A DNA stretch of 64,000 nt from Latilactobacillus curvatus JCM 1096 = DSM 20019 (GCF_004101845.1 NZ_CP026116.1:1178001-1242000); one strand, 5' to 3'; shown: positions 1 through 11,204, counted from the stretch's first letter. The notes: a model not told the origin generated them from the letters alone. Made by a program: numbers and translations.

Positions 1-761
1 CCTTCAATTGCCGCCGGCTGTTTTTTGATTGCCAACAATGGCAGTAACGCCGCGGTTAGATCATCTTGGTGTGCCACCATTTGGGTCAGACTTTGACTGA
101 ACCGATTGGCATTTTGAATCAAGTGTGGATTTTCTCGTTTTAAAAGTGGCACCACCGCATGTCGCATCCGATTACGAAGAACAGTTTGTTCCTGATTGGT
201 TTGATCTTCGTAATACCTCAAACCAATCTGATCAGCGTAATCACGCAGTTGTTGCTTACTAAAAGGTAATAGCGGGCGAATTAACGTCCCCGTTTTAAAC
301 GGTCTGACTTGCCGAATCCCCCGCATTTCATGCAATTCACCGCTACGAACTAATTTCATGAGCAAGGTTTCTAGTTGATCGTCGCCGTGATGCGCGGTCA
401 CCAAGTAATGCGCCGATTCGGTTCGCATGACTTGATCAAAAAAAGCATAGCGAAATTGACGTGCCGCCGCTTCAACCCCTGTTTCAGGATGACTCGCTTT
501 TGGCCAATGTTGAATGCGTAACGGGATGGCATGCAATCGGCAAAACTGGGTTAAATATTTTTCTTCAGCCGTACTTTGCGCACGCAATTCATGATTAACG
601 TGAGCCACAACGACTTGGGGTCGTTGTTTTTGGGGCAGATGAGTCAATAACCACAATAAAACCATTGAATCGACTCCCGTTGACGTTGCCACCACAACCT
701 TGTCGCCGGCTTGCCAGAACTGCTCTTTTTGAAGATGTATTTGAAATGCTTGTTCTAACAT
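1..761 (-). CDS. tilS: tRNA(Ile)-lysidine synthase TilS, 3' part outside window
   Basis: Modifies the wobble cytidine of the minor tRNA-Ile(CAU) to lysidine, using ATP and lysine, so that the tRNA reads AUA; cytoplasmic. The reading frame is open from an ATG at 761 to the window edge (about 253 residues seen). The PP-loop ATPase motif is visible as STGVDS at residues 27-32, followed by the family's HVNHELR and the TAHHGDDQLET segment. The C-terminal substrate-binding part is cut off by the window. It follows the S1-domain gene and divIC on the same strand, the usual tilS context in Firmicutes (often followed by hpt and ftsH). Identification by motifs and synteny is firm. Confidence 0.93.
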   Translation of the reverse strand, partial: MLEQAFQIHLQKEQFWQAGDKVVVATSTGVDSMVLLWLLTHLPQKQRPQVVVAHVNHELRAQSTAEEKYLTQFCRLHAIPLRIQHWPKASHPETGVEAAARQFRYAFFDQVMRTESAHYLVTAHHGDDQLETLLMKLVRSGELHEMRGIRQVRPFKTGTLIRPLLPFSKQQLRDYADQIGLRYYEDQTNQEQTVLRNRMRHAVVPLLKRENPHLIQNANRFSQSLTQMVAHQDDLTAALLPLLAIKKQPAAIE

Positions 762-796
762 ACCGATTCCTCTCCAACACAGACTTGAAATGAAAT

Positions 797-845
797 AAAG
801 GTTGCCCCGAAAGTCTATCACTAAACTTTCAAGCCAACCTTTATC
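797..845 (-). terminator. hairpin with T-rich tail between yabR-like gene and tilS
   Basis: On the minus strand AAAGGTTG pairs with CAACCTTT, with an inner GAAAGT/ACTTTC stem and a T-rich end. It lies just after the S1-protein stop codon and before tilS, so it may reduce read-through into tilS. Confidence 0.6.
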
Positions 846-856
846 AATTTGTTCTA

Positions 857-1297
857 TTAACTGCGACGGCCGCCACGGCCACCACGTTTACCTTCTGTAT
901 TCCGTTTAATCGTTGATAAGCGATCTTCACTATCTTTTAAGAACCCTGATAATAAATCATCAAAGCCTTCTTTTTTAGGTGCGCTTGAATGCTCTGGTTT
1001 GCGATATCCACCGCGATTATTATTTGGACGACTTTGAGGGCGCGGATGTTCTTGCACTTTAGGTTGATCAACGGCTTTGCGGATTGATAAACCAATCTTA
1101 CCGTTTTGATCTGACATAACCTTCACCGTGACTTCATCACCAACGGTTAAAACATCATGAATATCTTTGATATAACTATCGGACACTTCACTAATATGTA
1201 CCAACCCGGTTTTGCCTTCACCTAAATCTACAAAAGCACCAAAATTCGTAATGCCCGTTACTTTACCAGCAACTTTTGAACCAACTTCAACTGCCAT
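857..1297 (-). CDS. S1 RNA-binding domain protein (YabR/GSP13-like)
   Basis: A 146-residue protein with one N-terminal S1 domain (residues 3-72: GSKVAGKVTGITNFGAFVDL, then GLVHISEVS). This is the RNA-binding OB fold seen in ribosomal protein S1 and PNPase. The tail is basic and ends in an RGGRGGRR cluster that probably adds RNA affinity. In Bacillus the homologue YabR sits at the same place between divIC and tilS. An AGGAGG site precedes the ATG. Function is inferred as ribosome- or RNA-associated; the exact role is unknown. Confidence 0.85.
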   Translation of the reverse strand: MAVEVGSKVAGKVTGITNFGAFVDLGEGKTGLVHISEVSDSYIKDIHDVLTVGDEVTVKVMSDQNGKIGLSIRKAVDQPKVQEHPRPQSRPNNNRGGYRKPEHSSAPKKEGFDDLLSGFLKDSEDRLSTIKRNTEGKRGGRGGRRS

Positions 1298-1428
1298 ATA
1301 AAACTACGTCCTCCTAAATGGTCGTTTGAACTCGTCAAACTTTTAATCACTTAAGCGTGATATTTAATAAAATAAGTATAGCACGCTTTGCCCTTGAAAC
1401 AAGGTCGTATTCTGAATTATTTTTGTTG

Positions 1429-1815
1429 CTAATTTAAATTAGGCGCCTTGTCCTGGGGCAAACTGAAGATGGTTTCACCGTCTTTAGAATAGTAATACTT
1501 GTACCGAATGTATTTGGCCAAGTAATCATTATCATGCAGCTGTTGCACTTGAATCTTTAAATCAGATTCAGTTGCTTTAGCTTTTTTTAATGTCTTTTCT
1601 TTAGCTGCCGTTGTTTCTCTAATCTCGGCCAATGAATGATGGGTTTGGAAAATCTGCACACCACAAATTAAGACGACTAATACTGCAACAATCCCCAAGC
1701 CACATAAGCGGCGTTTATGAACACGCTTAACATGGGCTGCCTTGTCTTGCACGATTTTCTGGGCTGCTTGTTGCTGGGTAAATGCATTCTCGATTTTCGC
1801 AATTTTTCGACTCAC
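1429..1815 (-). CDS. divIC: septum formation initiator DivIC/FtsB-like
   Basis: A 128-residue bitopic membrane protein. A basic cytoplasmic N-terminus (HVKRVHKRR) precedes one membrane helix (about residues 36-56) and an extracellular coiled-coil (about 60-95). Next comes the DNDYLAKYIRYKYYYSKDGE segment typical of the DivIC family. It is part of the DivIB-DivIC-FtsL complex that bridges early and late divisome proteins. The start is GTG with a G-rich ribosome binding site. The gene lies between rqcP and the yabR-like gene, as in Bacillus. A terminator separates it from rqcP, so it probably has its own promoter. Confidence 0.9.
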   Translation of the reverse strand: MSRKIAKIENAFTQQQAAQKIVQDKAAHVKRVHKRRLCGLGIVAVLVVLICGVQIFQTHHSLAEIRETTAAKEKTLKKAKATESDLKIQVQQLHDNDYLAKYIRYKYYYSKDGETIFSLPQDKAPNLN

Positions 1816-1926
1816 TTAGAAGCCCCCCATCTCGGAATTAAGTTCATTATAGCAATTTCACAAAAAGGTCGTCAACTAAGATCCCAGATTCTTAATGACT
1901 TTTATTAAGATGCTCAACAAAGTCAC

Positions 1927-1968
1927 AAAAAAAAGCACCGGCCCATATTAATTCGGCCAGCGCTTTTT
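1927..1968 (-). terminator. intrinsic terminator after rqcP
   Basis: On the minus strand a GC-rich stem (AAAGCGCTGGCC with GGCCGGTGCTTT) is followed by eight T residues. It starts three bases after the rqcP stop codon and ends the mfd-flippase-rqcP transcription unit. Confidence 0.85.
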
Positions 1969-1970
1969 CC

Positions 1971-2237
1971 TTAATCAAAGTTTTCAGCTTGTCTTGTTTC
2001 CAAAATTTCATACATTTCAGCTGCATCGCTTTTCTTCGTAGTTTCGATGATCTGTGTGATGCGTACGACCATCGTTTTATTACCAAATCCGATTTCCAGT
2101 TTATCACCCACGATGACATTGCTTGAAGATTTTGCAGGGCGATCATTAATCATGATTCGACCCTTGTCTGCAATTTCTTTCGCAACTGAACGTCGTTTAA
2201 TGATTCGTGATACTTTCAAAAATTTATCTAAGCGCAT
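1971..2237 (-). CDS. rqcP: S4-domain protein RqcP (YabO)
   Basis: An 88-residue protein that is almost entirely an S4 RNA-binding domain ([20 protein letters not shown], then [20 protein letters not shown]). In Bacillus, YabO was renamed RqcP: it binds the 50S subunit-peptidyl-tRNA complex and supports C-terminal alanine tailing by RqcH in ribosome quality control. The ATG shares one base with the stop codon of the upstream flippase gene (TAATG), which points to translational coupling. The assignment as RqcP rather than Hsp15 rests on synteny with mfd and divIC. Confidence 0.88.
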   Translation of the reverse strand: MRLDKFLKVSRIIKRRSVAKEIADKGRIMINDRPAKSSSNVIVGDKLEIGFGNKTMVVRITQIIETTKKSDAAEMYEILETRQAENFD

Positions 2238-3829
2238 TATTTTGTCCTACCTTTTATTTTTTTCGAAAGGCGCAATAGTTGCCGGCCACCTGGCATCGTC
2301 AGCCATTCTCGAATCGAGAATAATTGCCACCGTAATGCTAATCCGCCAAATAGGAGCACACCAACGAGTACGCCAAGGCCCGTCCCTAAAATCGCATGTC
2401 CTCTGGAACTAAGTGATTGTGGTGCAAACTGTAGCGCAATCTTAACACCCAGCCACATCACTGCACAAATCGCAAGTAACTTACCGGTAAAGCGTTGCAA
2501 ACCAAGCGCTTGCCGTACAATCACTGGTGATTGCCGTAAAATTAAGGCTAACACAACACCGAGGCTGATAACAGTCCCGACACTCGCGCCAACAATTTGA
2601 TAGTGTTGCACAAGCCATTGATTGATTGCTACTTTAACGATTAACCCAACAATTAAGGCTGCCGTTGTTTTATGGAACTGATCAAGACTTTGGAGCACCG
2701 AGTTGCAAGCATTGATCAGCGCGATGATTGCGATACTCAACATATACCAAACCAATGCCTGATTACCATCAGCATCCCCGAATAAGAAATAATTAATCTG
2801 CGGCATCAAAACCATTAGGCCGGTGGTTGCTGCTGCCGATAAACCTAAACTGATATGAATCAGCGCTTCAGCAACTTGTTGAAATTGATATTGTTGCCGC
2901 CGTTGCCGCGCTTGTGACAGACTCGGAATCAACGTTGATGAGAAGGCAAGTGACACGACTAATCCCAGCTGGACAAGTGGTTGCCCACGGTCAAAAATCC
3001 CCTTCATATTCTTAGCAAGTTCTTCCGATAATCCACTGAGGACCAACCCTTTTTTAACTGTGAAGGAATCAACCAGCTGTAATAACACAATTAATGAAGC
3101 AAAGAGGCAAATTGACCCGCCTTCAATCGCTAAGCGTTTTGCCAATTGTTGATACGCCTTAAAATCGATGCCACCACGGTGTGGCGCCTTGAGTTGAAAG
3201 GCGGTTTCTGCTGGCCGTAATAAAATATAGGTTGCAACCAAGCCGCCAAAGAAGGCGCCTGACATCGCCCATGTGCCCATTTCATACACTGACCAGTGCA
3301 GTTTCAAAGATAGCCACGCTGCCGCCAAGATGACCACGACCCGCACGAGTTGCTCAGCAACTTGTGAAACCGCCGTCGGTACCATATTGAAAATTCCTTG
3401 GAAGTACCCCCGCGTCACCGCTAGAAACGGCATCAATAAAAACATAAACGATACCATTTCAATCAGCGGTGTTAATGCTGGATCCGCCATCGCCCCCGCA
3501 ATTTTCGGCGCTTGATACTGTAAATAAATGAAGATTGCAGCACCAAAGATGCCTAACAGTGCAAATGAGCGTCTTAACAGCTGCGTTTGTTCCTCCGGAT
3601 TGACTTGTTCAGCAACCAGTTTCGAAATATAAACTGGAAAGCCACTAAGTGCAAACGTCATGCCAATGCCATAGATTGGATAGACTTGTTGATACACGTA
3701 AAAGCCGGTGTTACCGACCATATTTTGAAATGGAATCCGATAAACGGCACTTAATACCTTCGCGATAAACGACGCAATTGATAAAATGACCGCGCCTTTC
3801 ATCAGATGTTGCATCTGTTTATTTTGCAT
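2237..3829 (-). CDS. MOP-family flippase (MurJ/SpoVB/YabM-like)
   Basis: A 530-residue integral membrane protein with about 14 hydrophobic segments and no signal peptide. The N-terminus ([20 protein letters not shown] then [10 protein letters not shown]) is the hallmark of the polysaccharide biosynthesis/MOP exporter superfamily. Such proteins flip lipid-linked precursors (lipid II or polysaccharide units) across the membrane. The place between mfd and rqcP matches Bacillus yabM, a SpoVB paralogue. Whether this copy carries lipid II or another lipid-linked sugar cannot be told from sequence. It starts 22 bases after mfd, so the two are probably cotranscribed. Confidence 0.87.
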   Translation of the reverse strand: MQNKQMQHLMKGAVILSIASFIAKVLSAVYRIPFQNMVGNTGFYVYQQVYPIYGIGMTFALSGFPVYISKLVAEQVNPEEQTQLLRRSFALLGIFGAAIFIYLQYQAPKIAGAMADPALTPLIEMVSFMFLLMPFLAVTRGYFQGIFNMVPTAVSQVAEQLVRVVVILAAAWLSLKLHWSVYEMGTWAMSGAFFGGLVATYILLRPAETAFQLKAPHRGGIDFKAYQQLAKRLAIEGGSICLFASLIVLLQLVDSFTVKKGLVLSGLSEELAKNMKGIFDRGQPLVQLGLVVSLAFSSTLIPSLSQARQRRQQYQFQQVAEALIHISLGLSAAATTGLMVLMPQINYFLFGDADGNQALVWYMLSIAIIALINACNSVLQSLDQFHKTTAALIVGLIVKVAINQWLVQHYQIVGASVGTVISLGVVLALILRQSPVIVRQALGLQRFTGKLLAICAVMWLGVKIALQFAPQSLSSRGHAILGTGLGVLVGVLLFGGLALRWQLFSIREWLTMPGGRQLLRLSKKIKGRTK

Positions 3830-3851
3830 GCCTGGCCTCCACTTAGCGTGC

Positions 3852-6800
3852 CTAATCCGTTGGTTGTTCCGTGTGCTTTTGTTCTATCTTCAAGAGACTT
3901 GTAACAAAAGTTGCCACTTCACTCAACCAATCTGCCGGTTGCATCTTCGGCTGGATTACGAGTTTCACGCTTAATTGTTCTTGTTCAAACCCGACCGTTG
4001 CTTTCAAGCGGGTTGTCGATAACGCTTCAAAAATTTGTTCACCTGAAACAAGGCGACTGCCCTTCGCCGATAAGGTGACTTGAATGATTTCTTTCGTTTG
4101 TTTGATGGTTTCGATTAACGCGTCATCTGCATTCATCTTCAACTGACCAATCGCTAATAAATTAGCGACTTGATCTGGATAATCACCGAACCGGTCAATT
4201 AAATCGGCCTGAATTTCATCAAAGGCCGCTTCTGAATCCATCTGGCGAATCCGTTTATAAATTTCAATTTTTTGGCGTTGATCATTAATATACGCGTCTG
4301 GTAAGTAAGCTTCCAGTTTAAGATCAATTTCGGCATTCGTTTTAGCAACGACTTGCTTCCCTTGTTTCTTAGCGACGGCCTCACCCAACATTTGCGAGTA
4401 TAGGTCAAACCCAACAGAATCGATAAAACCATGTTGTTGCTTACCTAATAAATTACCAGCTCCCCGAATCGATAAATCACGCATCGCAATTTTAAACCCG
4501 GACCCTAATTCGGTAAAGTCCTTGATGGCCTGAAGTCGTTTCTCACTAACTTCCGTTAAAACCTTATCGGGTTTATACATAAAGTAACCGTAAGCAATCC
4601 GGCTACTACGTCCAATCCGGCCGCGTAATTGATAGAGCTGTGAAAGACCGTAATGATCAGCATCTTCAACAATCATCGTATTGACGTTAGGCATGTCAAC
4701 CCCGGTTTCAATAATCGTGGTTGTCACCAAGACGTCGTATTTACCTTGGACAAAGTCGTAGATGACACCTTCTAGTTGTGCCTCGGTCATCTGACCATGT
4801 GCGAACCCAACCGTTGCTTCAGGAACCAGCGCTTGAATCTCATCGACCGTGCGTTCAATGTCACTCACTCGATTATGGAGGTAAAACACTTGACCATTCC
4901 GTTCTAATTCCCGTTCAATCGCTTCGCGCATCGCACCGGCATTTTGTTCCATGACATACGTTTGGATAGGATAGCGGTTAGTCGGTGGCGTTTCAATCAC
5001 AGATAAATCACGCACACCGAGCATCGACATGTGTAACGTCCGTGGAATCGGCGTTGCCGTCAACGTTAACACGTCAACTTGTGCCTTCAACTGCTTAAGT
5101 CGTTCTTTGTGTTTTACACCAAAGCGTTGCTCTTCATCGACAATCAACAAGCCAAGATCTTTAAACTTGATGTCTTGCGATAACAAGCGGTGGGTGCCAA
5201 TCACGATGTCGACTTTGCCCTCTGCTAAGCCTTTGAGCGTTGCCGTCACTTCTTTGCGCGTTTTAAACCGTGACAGTAAACCAATTTCGACCGCAAAATC
5301 CGCGAAGCGTGTCAGCATGTTTTCATAATGTTGTTGCGCCAGAATCGTTGTTGGCACTAAAAAGGCCACCTGTTTACCGGCTTCAACAGCCTTAAAAGCC
5401 GCCCGCAAGGCGACTTCCGTTTTCCCAAAGCCAACGTCGCCGACTAATAATCGATCCATTGGACGGACGCGTTCCATATCATGCTTGATTTCAGCGGTAC
5501 TGCGTAATTGATCATCTGTTTCAGGATAGGGGAACTGGCCTTCAAATTCAGCCTGTAATCGATCATCTTTTGGAAAGGCAAATCCCTTTTCAGCCTCCCG
5601 TTGCGCATAAAGTTCGATTAAATCATCGGCGATATCTTCAATCTTTGCCGAAACTTTACTCTTAGTCTTTTGCCACTCGCCACCGCCAAGCTTATTAATC
5701 TTCGGTGTTTTGGCCTCGGCAGAGACGTATTTTTGCACCATATTGAGTTGAGTGACTGGGATAAATAACTTCCCATTATCCCGATACAAGATGGTGATGT
5801 AGTCTTGATGAACCCCATCGACTTCCAAGGTTTCCATGCCGACGTATTCGCCAATCCCATGATTGACGTGGACCACGTAATCACCTGGTTTTAATTCGTT
5901 ATAACTCTTTAACCGTTCTGCATTGGCCAAGGTTTGCCGCCGGACTTTTTTCTTCGGCGCCGTATTGAACAGTTCCTTTTCAGTTAAGACCACCAGTTTT
6001 AAATCCGGTAATTCAAAGCCATTTTGAAGTGACCCTTGAATGATTTGTGTCCGCCCCGTCTCCAACTGAGTCTTATTGGCGATGACGGCATCAATTTCAA
6101 AGTCGTGGAACGTCTGATCAATCTTCTTGACCCGTTTAGGATCAGACACGAGCACAATGACCGTTTGTTTTTGCTTTTGCCAATGCGCAATCTCGGTTTT
6201 CAAAAGCGGCATTTGGCTAAAGAATTGTTGCACCGTCCGCGTGGGTAAATTGTTGAGTGCATCGAGTTTTAACTTCCCCATTCCCTTTTGGAACAGTGAT
6301 AGATAGAGATGCGCATGTGTATCTTTTTTGATGAGCGCTTGGGCATCCATCATGAGTCGTTGGTCTGGCAACATGCGGTGGGTTTCCAACATATCGGTTT
6401 GCCAGTTGGCCGCTTCTTCAGTCAAAATCCGCTGCGTTTCTAAAATGCGCGGATAGTCATCAAAAATCACTAAGCCACTCTTTTTAAAGTAATCAATCAG
6501 ACTTGATTGATCTGGATACAGATAATCAACAAACAACGCTAAATTCTCAACGCGTTCACCGGCCAACAACCGTTCAATCGGTGTTTCAAAGTTTGTCGCC
6601 AATTGTTTTTGTTCAGTTTTATCCGTTATTTTGGCCGCAACCGCCTCATAAGCTGCTTGTAATGCCTCACCAGCCATTTCCAATTGTGCTGTGTTGGCCA
6701 ATAAGTCAGTCGCCGGCATAATTTGAACACTATCTAAATTCTCAATACTCCGTTGCGTATCTGCTTCAAAAGAACGCAGTGAATCCACTTCAGTATCAAA

Positions 6801-7376
6801 GAGTTCAATCCGGACCGGATTTTCCGCGTCCAGTGGAAAAATGTCAATAATATCCCCCCGCATTGCGAACTCACCAGGTTTACCAACCAACTTATCTCGG
6901 AAATAACCCATTTCACCAAGTTGCGCAGCAAGTGCCTGGGGATCAACTTCACTATCTGTATTGATTGTGAGTTGACTATCTTGCCACTGACGCGCTGTAG
7001 GTAATAACCGCCGCATGCCCGCGACCGATGTAATCACAATTCCTTTTTTGCCTGTTGCTAAAAAACTCAACGTTCGCACACGTTCCGCTCTGGACTCAGG
7101 TGAACTAACTGCCATTTCAGCCGCCATCACTTCTTCAACTGGGAAAGTGTAAATCTGATCACTATTGAGTAAATTACTCAAATCATCAGCAACTTGATTG
7201 GCTTGGAACGTATTACTCTCAATAATCAATAAGGGTTGTTGTTTATAAATCGTCGCCAAAAACAGGGTTTTCGCTGATCCCGAAAGCCCTGTAAGTAGTT
7301 GTTTAATCCCTGGTCGTTGATTCTTTAAAACGAATTGCACCTGTTTGGTCTGCCCCAGCATTGTCATTAAATCCAT
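3852..7376 (-). CDS. mfd: transcription-repair coupling factor Mfd
   Basis: A 1174-residue ATP-dependent translocase that removes RNA polymerase stalled at DNA lesions and recruits UvrA. Visible in order are a UvrB-like N-terminal module, the RNA-polymerase interaction domain (about 490-560, ELKPGDYVVHVNHGIGEYVG), Walker A (DVGFGKTEVALRA), the DEEQRFG helicase box, SF2 motifs TATPIPRTLHMS and QLRGRIGRSSR, and a C-terminal UvrA-binding region. Length matches the family. The ATG has AAAGGA ten bases upstream. Two palindromic elements lie between it and pth. Confidence 0.97.
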   Translation of the reverse strand: MDLMTMLGQTKQVQFVLKNQRPGIKQLLTGLSGSAKTLFLATIYKQQPLLIIESNTFQANQVADDLSNLLNSDQIYTFPVEEVMAAEMAVSSPESRAERVRTLSFLATGKKGIVITSVAGMRRLLPTARQWQDSQLTINTDSEVDPQALAAQLGEMGYFRDKLVGKPGEFAMRGDIIDIFPLDAENPVRIELFDTEVDSLRSFEADTQRSIENLDSVQIMPATDLLANTAQLEMAGEALQAAYEAVAAKITDKTEQKQLATNFETPIERLLAGERVENLALFVDYLYPDQSSLIDYFKKSGLVIFDDYPRILETQRILTEEAANWQTDMLETHRMLPDQRLMMDAQALIKKDTHAHLYLSLFQKGMGKLKLDALNNLPTRTVQQFFSQMPLLKTEIAHWQKQKQTVIVLVSDPKRVKKIDQTFHDFEIDAVIANKTQLETGRTQIIQGSLQNGFELPDLKLVVLTEKELFNTAPKKKVRRQTLANAERLKSYNELKPGDYVVHVNHGIGEYVGMETLEVDGVHQDYITILYRDNGKLFIPVTQLNMVQKYVSAEAKTPKINKLGGGEWQKTKSKVSAKIEDIADDLIELYAQREAEKGFAFPKDDRLQAEFEGQFPYPETDDQLRSTAEIKHDMERVRPMDRLLVGDVGFGKTEVALRAAFKAVEAGKQVAFLVPTTILAQQHYENMLTRFADFAVEIGLLSRFKTRKEVTATLKGLAEGKVDIVIGTHRLLSQDIKFKDLGLLIVDEEQRFGVKHKERLKQLKAQVDVLTLTATPIPRTLHMSMLGVRDLSVIETPPTNRYPIQTYVMEQNAGAMREAIERELERNGQVFYLHNRVSDIERTVDEIQALVPEATVGFAHGQMTEAQLEGVIYDFVQGKYDVLVTTTIIETGVDMPNVNTMIVEDADHYGLSQLYQLRGRIGRSSRIAYGYFMYKPDKVLTEVSEKRLQAIKDFTELGSGFKIAMRDLSIRGAGNLLGKQQHGFIDSVGFDLYSQMLGEAVAKKQGKQVVAKTNAEIDLKLEAYLPDAYINDQRQKIEIYKRIRQMDSEAAFDEIQADLIDRFGDYPDQVANLLAIGQLKMNADDALIETIKQTKEIIQVTLSAKGSRLVSGEQIFEALSTTRLKATVGFEQEQLSVKLVIQPKMQPADWLSEVATFVTSLLKIEQKHTEQPTD

Positions 7377-7416
7377 GTAAAAGTTCCTTTACTTTCTTAT
7401 TATGATGGCGCGAAGA

Positions 7417-7453
7417 AACGTGCTCTGTTGCTAACCGCAACCAAACGCACTCT
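7417..7453. repeat. palindromic intergenic element, short copy (E1)
   Basis: Begins AACGTGCT and ends ACGCACTCT like the longer copies, but keeps only a short stem (GTTGC with GCAAC). It lies directly beside E2, between mfd and pth, and looks like a deletion derivative. Confidence 0.7.
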
Positions 7454-7461
7454 GTTTTTGA

Positions 7462-7579
7462 AACGTGTCATTGGCAGTAGATTCCTGCGCTTTGCTACAC
7501 TTTTCAAATCGCCGCTTGCAGCGTCAATTCGCCAAGTTAGGCAAATGCTCAGAATCTGACCAACTGCCAACGACACTCT
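7462..7579. repeat. palindromic intergenic element (E2)
   Basis: About 118 bp. Outer arms TTGGCAGT and ACTGCCAA are complementary; further in, GATTC pairs with GAATC. It contains the family core pieces CTGCGCTTTGCTACA and AGTTAGGCAAATGCTC. Its right end, read on the minus strand as TAGAGTGTCG, contains the TAG stop codon of pth. Confidence 0.8.
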
Positions 7580-8135
7580 AATTAAATTTATTCATCGTTT
7601 TCATGAAGTCGTCGTTTTGGCACCAGTCTTCTAGTGCTTCGCATGCCTGGTCTAGTGCTTGATTGATAATTGGTGCGCTGTCTTTGTCAAACGGCGTTAA
7701 GACCCAGTTAACGACTGTACTTTTTTGTGGATGTTGAATCCCAACTTTGACACGCTTAAATTCTGAGCTTTGGACACTTGCGATGATACTCTTAATGCCG
7801 TTGTGGCCTCCCGCTGAACCTTTTTGCCGTAAGCGCAACTTGCCTAGCGTTAAGTCCATATCATCTTGGATAACTACTAATTCATCTAGGTTAACTTGGT
7901 AGTATTTCATTAAAGGCCCGACTGAACGACCGGAATCATTCATAAACGTTAGTGGTTTCACTAAGAAAATCGTTTCCCCTTCATATTTAAAGCTCCCGTA
8001 TTCAGCTTCAAAATCATGCTTGTTTAAGGTCACATTAAACCGTTCGCATAATTGATCAATCACCATAAAACCAATGTTGTGTTTTGTCTTTGCATACTTA
8101 CTGCCTGGGTTTCCCAAGCCAACAATCATTTTCAT
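7578..8135 (-). CDS. pth: peptidyl-tRNA hydrolase
   Basis: Releases tRNA from prematurely dropped peptidyl-tRNAs. The start chosen is the ATG at 8135 (185 residues, the family length) because AGAGGA lies about nine bases upstream and the protein then begins MKMIVGLGNPGSKYAKTKHN, the Pth signature with the catalytic His 20. A longer frame to 8168 lacks a site. Other signatures are KPLTFMNDSGRSVGPL and DDMDLTLGKLRLR with GSAGGHNGIKSI. It lies upstream of mfd as in Bacillus. Its TAG stop codon lies inside palindromic element E2. Confidence 0.96.
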   Translation of the reverse strand: MKMIVGLGNPGSKYAKTKHNIGFMVIDQLCERFNVTLNKHDFEAEYGSFKYEGETIFLVKPLTFMNDSGRSVGPLMKYYQVNLDELVVIQDDMDLTLGKLRLRQKGSAGGHNGIKSIIASVQSSEFKRVKVGIQHPQKSTVVNWVLTPFDKDSAPIINQALDQACEALEDWCQNDDFMKTMNKFN

Positions 8136-8265
8136 TATTAACGTCCTCTTTTTGACTGGCGCTATCACGCAAAAATTCTGAGCAGTTAATTCTCCCCAGT
8201 CGCCAGTTGATATTAAGAACCATTATACCATATTCAGTTTATTTCTCTCTTTGTGAAAGAAATAG

Positions 8266-9342
<1,077 letters not shown>

Positions 9343-9360
9343 GCTCTTTGCTGTTGGTCA

Positions 9361-9392
9361 AACGACTCTCATTTAATGAGAGTCGTTTTTTT
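9361..9392 (+). terminator. intrinsic terminator of ldhL
   Basis: AACGACTCTCAT pairs with ATGAGAGTCGTT around a short loop, followed by seven T residues, 18 bases after the ldhL stop codon. Confidence 0.93.
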
Positions 9393-9550
9393 ATGGTGTT
9401 AATATTATCAACTACATATTTTTTATTAAAAATAATACTTTTTTATTTCTTTTTGGGTGCATATCTTGTATGCTAACTATTAGTTAACGCCTTTGTATTT
9501 TATGTGATACTGGGGTATGATTAACCTATGCAGAGATTGGAGTTGAGGTT

Positions 9551-10930
9551 GTGAAACTTACGAAGAAAGCCTACGTCGCCCTTGGCGTAGCAGCCGTTAT
9601 CCTTGTTGGAGGTTACTCGGCAGTCAGTCTTCATTATCAAAAAGCATTCTTGCCACATACGACCGTTGCCGGTGTCAACATTAGTGGCCAATCAGTCGCA
9701 GACGCTAACACAGAACTCTTAAAAAAAGTGAATCGTCAAAAATATACGCTAAAGGATAACAATCAAACATTGCTAACTTTTAGCGGTCAAGAAGCTGGCT
9801 TTAGCCATAATTTTAAACCGTTATTGGAAAAGATTGAAAAAAGCCAAAACGGTTGGTCTTGGCTAGGCCACGTTTTTGCCAGTGAACAAACAACTAAATC
9901 AGAAGACGCACTCATTTTAAATGCCGCTGATTTTGACAAATTCTCAACGGAAACCCTCGAAAAGGTCAACGCTGATCGCAAACCTTCAGAGAATGCCCAT
10001 ATTAACCTCGAGAATCATCAGTTCGATCTCGTAAAAGAAGTCTACGGGAACACAATTGATGCCGCTAAGTTCAAAAAAGCAGTTGCCCACGGTATTAACC
10101 AAGGTCAAGCAACAATCGACTTAAAAAACGATTATGCGCAACCTGAAGTGAAATCTACGGACAAGCAATTGAAAAAAACTGCCGATCAATTGAAGACGAT
10201 TGCTAATGAAAAAATCAGCTATTCAGTTAATGGTAATGATTTCCAAGTTCCTAAAGAAGACATCCAAAGTTGGTTAACGTATAACAACGGTACAATTAGT
10301 CTAGATAAAGCTGCCGTTACCAAATACGTTTATCAATTAAAGGCAAAGTATGATACTTTTGACAAAGATTTGACCTTCAATTCTACAAAAGAAGGCACAG
10401 TCGCTGTCCCAGCTGGAATTTATGGGTGGAGTATCTCTCCTGCCGATGAAATCCACGCCTTAATGACAGAAGTGCCTAAGGGCAAAGATTTCTCAAGAAC
10501 AGCTGTTATCCGTGGTTCCGGAACTGATCAGAAAACGCGTAGTGTCGGTTCAACCTACATCGAAATTGATTTAAAAGCCCAACATATGTGGCTCTATCAA
10601 GATGGTAAGGTCACAATTGACACTGATATCGTTTCAGCACGTCCACCACAAGTCACCCCAACCGGTGTTTGGAGCGTTTGGAAGAAAGAACGCAATGCCA
10701 CATTGAAGGGGAAGAACTTTGATGGGGTCAGCGAATACGCAAGCCCAGTTAATTACTGGATGCCAATCGATGAAACTGGCGTTGGGATTCATGATTCGCC
10801 ATGGCAACCTAAGTACGGTGGTGACTGGTATAAAGAACACGGCTCACACGGCTGTATCAATACCCCACCTGGCACAATGGCTAAACTCTACGATACTGTT
10901 AGCGAAGGCATTCCAGTTGTAGTGATTTAG
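9551..10930 (+). CDS. L,D-transpeptidase with peptidoglycan-binding region
   Basis: A 459-residue membrane-anchored wall enzyme. A membrane segment (about residues 9-27) is followed by an extended extracellular region of the PG_binding_4/VanW-linker type. The C-terminal YkuD domain (about 330-459) holds the catalytic HGSHGCINTPPG motif with the nucleophilic Cys. The YkuD domain forms 3-3 cross-links or attaches proteins to stem peptides and is not inhibited by most penicillins. GTG start, with GGAG eight bases upstream. A second, shorter enzyme of this class is encoded at 41401-42033. Substrate is inferred from the family. Confidence 0.9.
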   Translation: MKLTKKAYVALGVAAVILVGGYSAVSLHYQKAFLPHTTVAGVNISGQSVADANTELLKKVNRQKYTLKDNNQTLLTFSGQEAGFSHNFKPLLEKIEKSQNGWSWLGHVFASEQTTKSEDALILNAADFDKFSTETLEKVNADRKPSENAHINLENHQFDLVKEVYGNTIDAAKFKKAVAHGINQGQATIDLKNDYAQPEVKSTDKQLKKTADQLKTIANEKISYSVNGNDFQVPKEDIQSWLTYNNGTISLDKAAVTKYVYQLKAKYDTFDKDLTFNSTKEGTVAVPAGIYGWSISPADEIHALMTEVPKGKDFSRTAVIRGSGTDQKTRSVGSTYIEIDLKAQHMWLYQDGKVTIDTDIVSARPPQVTPTGVWSVWKKERNATLKGKNFDGVSEYASPVNYWMPIDETGVGIHDSPWQPKYGGDWYKEHGSHGCINTPPGTMAKLYDTVSEGIPVVVI

Positions 10931-11026
10931 ACGTAGTGTACTAGCAACACCTCTCCTCTACGGATTAACCAGAGGTAGCTGACCTACAGAATTCGTTTAG
11001 AAAAAGTAAGCTCAACGATTAAATAC

Positions 11027-11066
11027 AAAGTAGGAATAAAATTAACTTTTATCCCTGCTTTTTTAT
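11027..11066 (+). terminator. terminator in the 10.9-11.2 kb gap
   Basis: AAAGTAGG-A-ATAAAA pairs with TTTTAT-C-CCTGCTTT (one mismatch, one wobble) followed by a T run. It probably ends the L,D-transpeptidase transcript. The gap also holds a CCTCT/AGAGG hairpin near 10950-10970 and, at 11154-11162, TGCTATGAT, an extended -10 box for the next gene. Nothing else coding was seen. Confidence 0.75.
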
Positions 11067-11204
11067 TGCTTAGATTTCACGTTCTTTCTCATCGATTACT
11101 AATCAAGTTTTCGCTGAGTCGAAAAACTAGTTATTTTAATCTGCTTGGTGGTATGCTATGATTACATTAGTATATGAGAGAATTTTAATCTAAGGAGAAA
11201 GCCT